Assembly: GCA_937877295.1 (NCBI GenBank)
Contig: CALFIV010000149.1
Span: forward strand, 1-22,836
Direction of reading: 5' to 3'
DNA: 22,836 bases
Origin: an uncultured Clostridia bacterium
GTDB taxonomy: Bacteria > Bacillota_A > Clostridia > Christensenellales > CAG-138
Positions 22,563 to 22,836 of this stretch are shown here, piece after piece (position 1 is the first letter of the stretch; each line of letters starts with the position of its first letter). Position numbers and translations under genes: made by a program. The notes below the pieces were generated by a model. The model saw nothing but the letters and a program-made list of their open reading frames with translations, had not been told where the DNA came from and did no database searches.

Positions 22563-22836
22563 TCACATCCTATATCCTTGTTCTTCCATTAATTTGTCGT
22601 TGTATTCGCGAAACGTTTCACAACCCGCGCTTTCGGCAATGCTTCTGAAATGCGCGTAAAGTTTTTCGAGCGGAATGAAGTCAAGCCCGGCCAGTTCAGA
22701 ATCCAGACCAACGTCCACGCGAAGTTCTTTTGATTCGCGGTTCAGTTTGTCGATGGTTCCGTGGCAGTGACCGTGAACCATACATGTTCCATGCGTCCTC
22801 CTGTTCCATGCAAGCAGCGGATAATGACACATTTCG
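22563..22836 (-). CDS. Metallophosphoesterase, C-terminal fragment (runs off window)
   Basis: About 91 C-terminal residues of a calcineurin-like phosphoesterase. CHYPLLAWN and CMVHGHCHGTID hold the late histidine metal ligands (H-Y-P-L and G-H-x-H), and RVDVGLDSELAGLDFIPLEKL is the typical end of small phage-type and bacterial stand-alone enzymes. The frame stays open to the last base, so the N-terminal half with the first D-x-H motif lies beyond the window. It is followed, with one base between, by the zinc-ribbon gene, and both probably belong to one transcript whose promoter is outside. Confidence 0.85.
   Translation of the reverse strand, partial: EMCHYPLLAWNRRTHGTCMVHGHCHGTIDKLNRESKELRVDVGLDSELAGLDFIPLEKLYAHFRSIAESAGCETFREYNDKLMEEQGYRM

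Overview
The window looks like one end of a metagenome-assembled contig from an anaerobic, fermentative member of the Bacillota, class Clostridia. The evidence is a butyrate kinase / phosphate butyryltransferase pair, a clostridial-type split ADP-glucose pyrophosphorylase (GlgC + GlgD), TldD/PmbA, a DUF1292 protein, a dnaA-dnaN origin region, a CIRCE-controlled Hsp20 and a SpoIIQ-like M23 protein. Shine-Dalgarno sites are strong (AAAGGAG/GGAGG) and promoters are sigma-A type. The first 12 bases match the end of the Illumina adapter, so the left edge is an assembly artefact and not biology. The genus cannot be named from sequence alone.

Layout, left to right. (1) 13-2543, + strand: end of buk, then ptb and a class I/II aminotransferase, closed by a bidirectional terminator. 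(2) 2596-5318, - strand: tldD-pmbA with its own promoter. (3) 5442-5756, - strand: a small acidic DUF1292 protein, divergent from (4) 5954-9225, + strand: a YheO-type PAS/HTH regulator, a YgeY-type M20 hydrolase and a YgeW-type carbamoyltransferase. (5) 9226-9472: no gene, but nested inverted repeats. (6) 9473-15308, - strand: glycogen operon glgB-glgC-glgD-glgA. (7) 15510-16649, + strand: a G5/M23 (LytM-like) protein with degraded active-site motifs. (8) 16788-19456, + strand: dnaA, a likely oriC with DnaA boxes and a DnaA-trio-like tract, and dnaN. (9) 19496-21906: two related clusters of hairpin repeats flank hsp20 (-, with CIRCE and a consensus promoter), an MFS-type transporter remnant interrupted by an in-frame amber codon (-), and a SpoIIQ-like M23 protein (+). 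(10) 21908-22836, - strand: a zinc-ribbon protein of unknown role and the end of a metallophosphoesterase gene that runs off the window.

How the parts work together (inference). The buk-ptb-aminotransferase group would turn acyl-CoA, possibly derived from amino acids, into acid plus ATP. The YheO/YgeY/YgeW group resembles part of the anaerobic purine / ureido-compound locus of E. coli and gut Clostridia, but without its other genes nearby. The glg operon makes storage glycogen. If oriC is at about 18.2 kb, then glgBCDA, tldD-pmbA and DUF1292 run with the left replication fork, whereas buk-ptb, yheO-ygeYW and the left M23 gene run against it. The usual clostridial origin neighbours (rpmH, rnpA, recF, gyrB) are not adjacent to dnaA-dnaN here.

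The least expected signals are the hairpin repeat family whose two stems vary in a compensated way while a GA/GA internal loop is kept, the amber-split transporter remnant, the small ygeY-ygeW locus with its own regulator, and the structured gene-free gap at 9226-9472.
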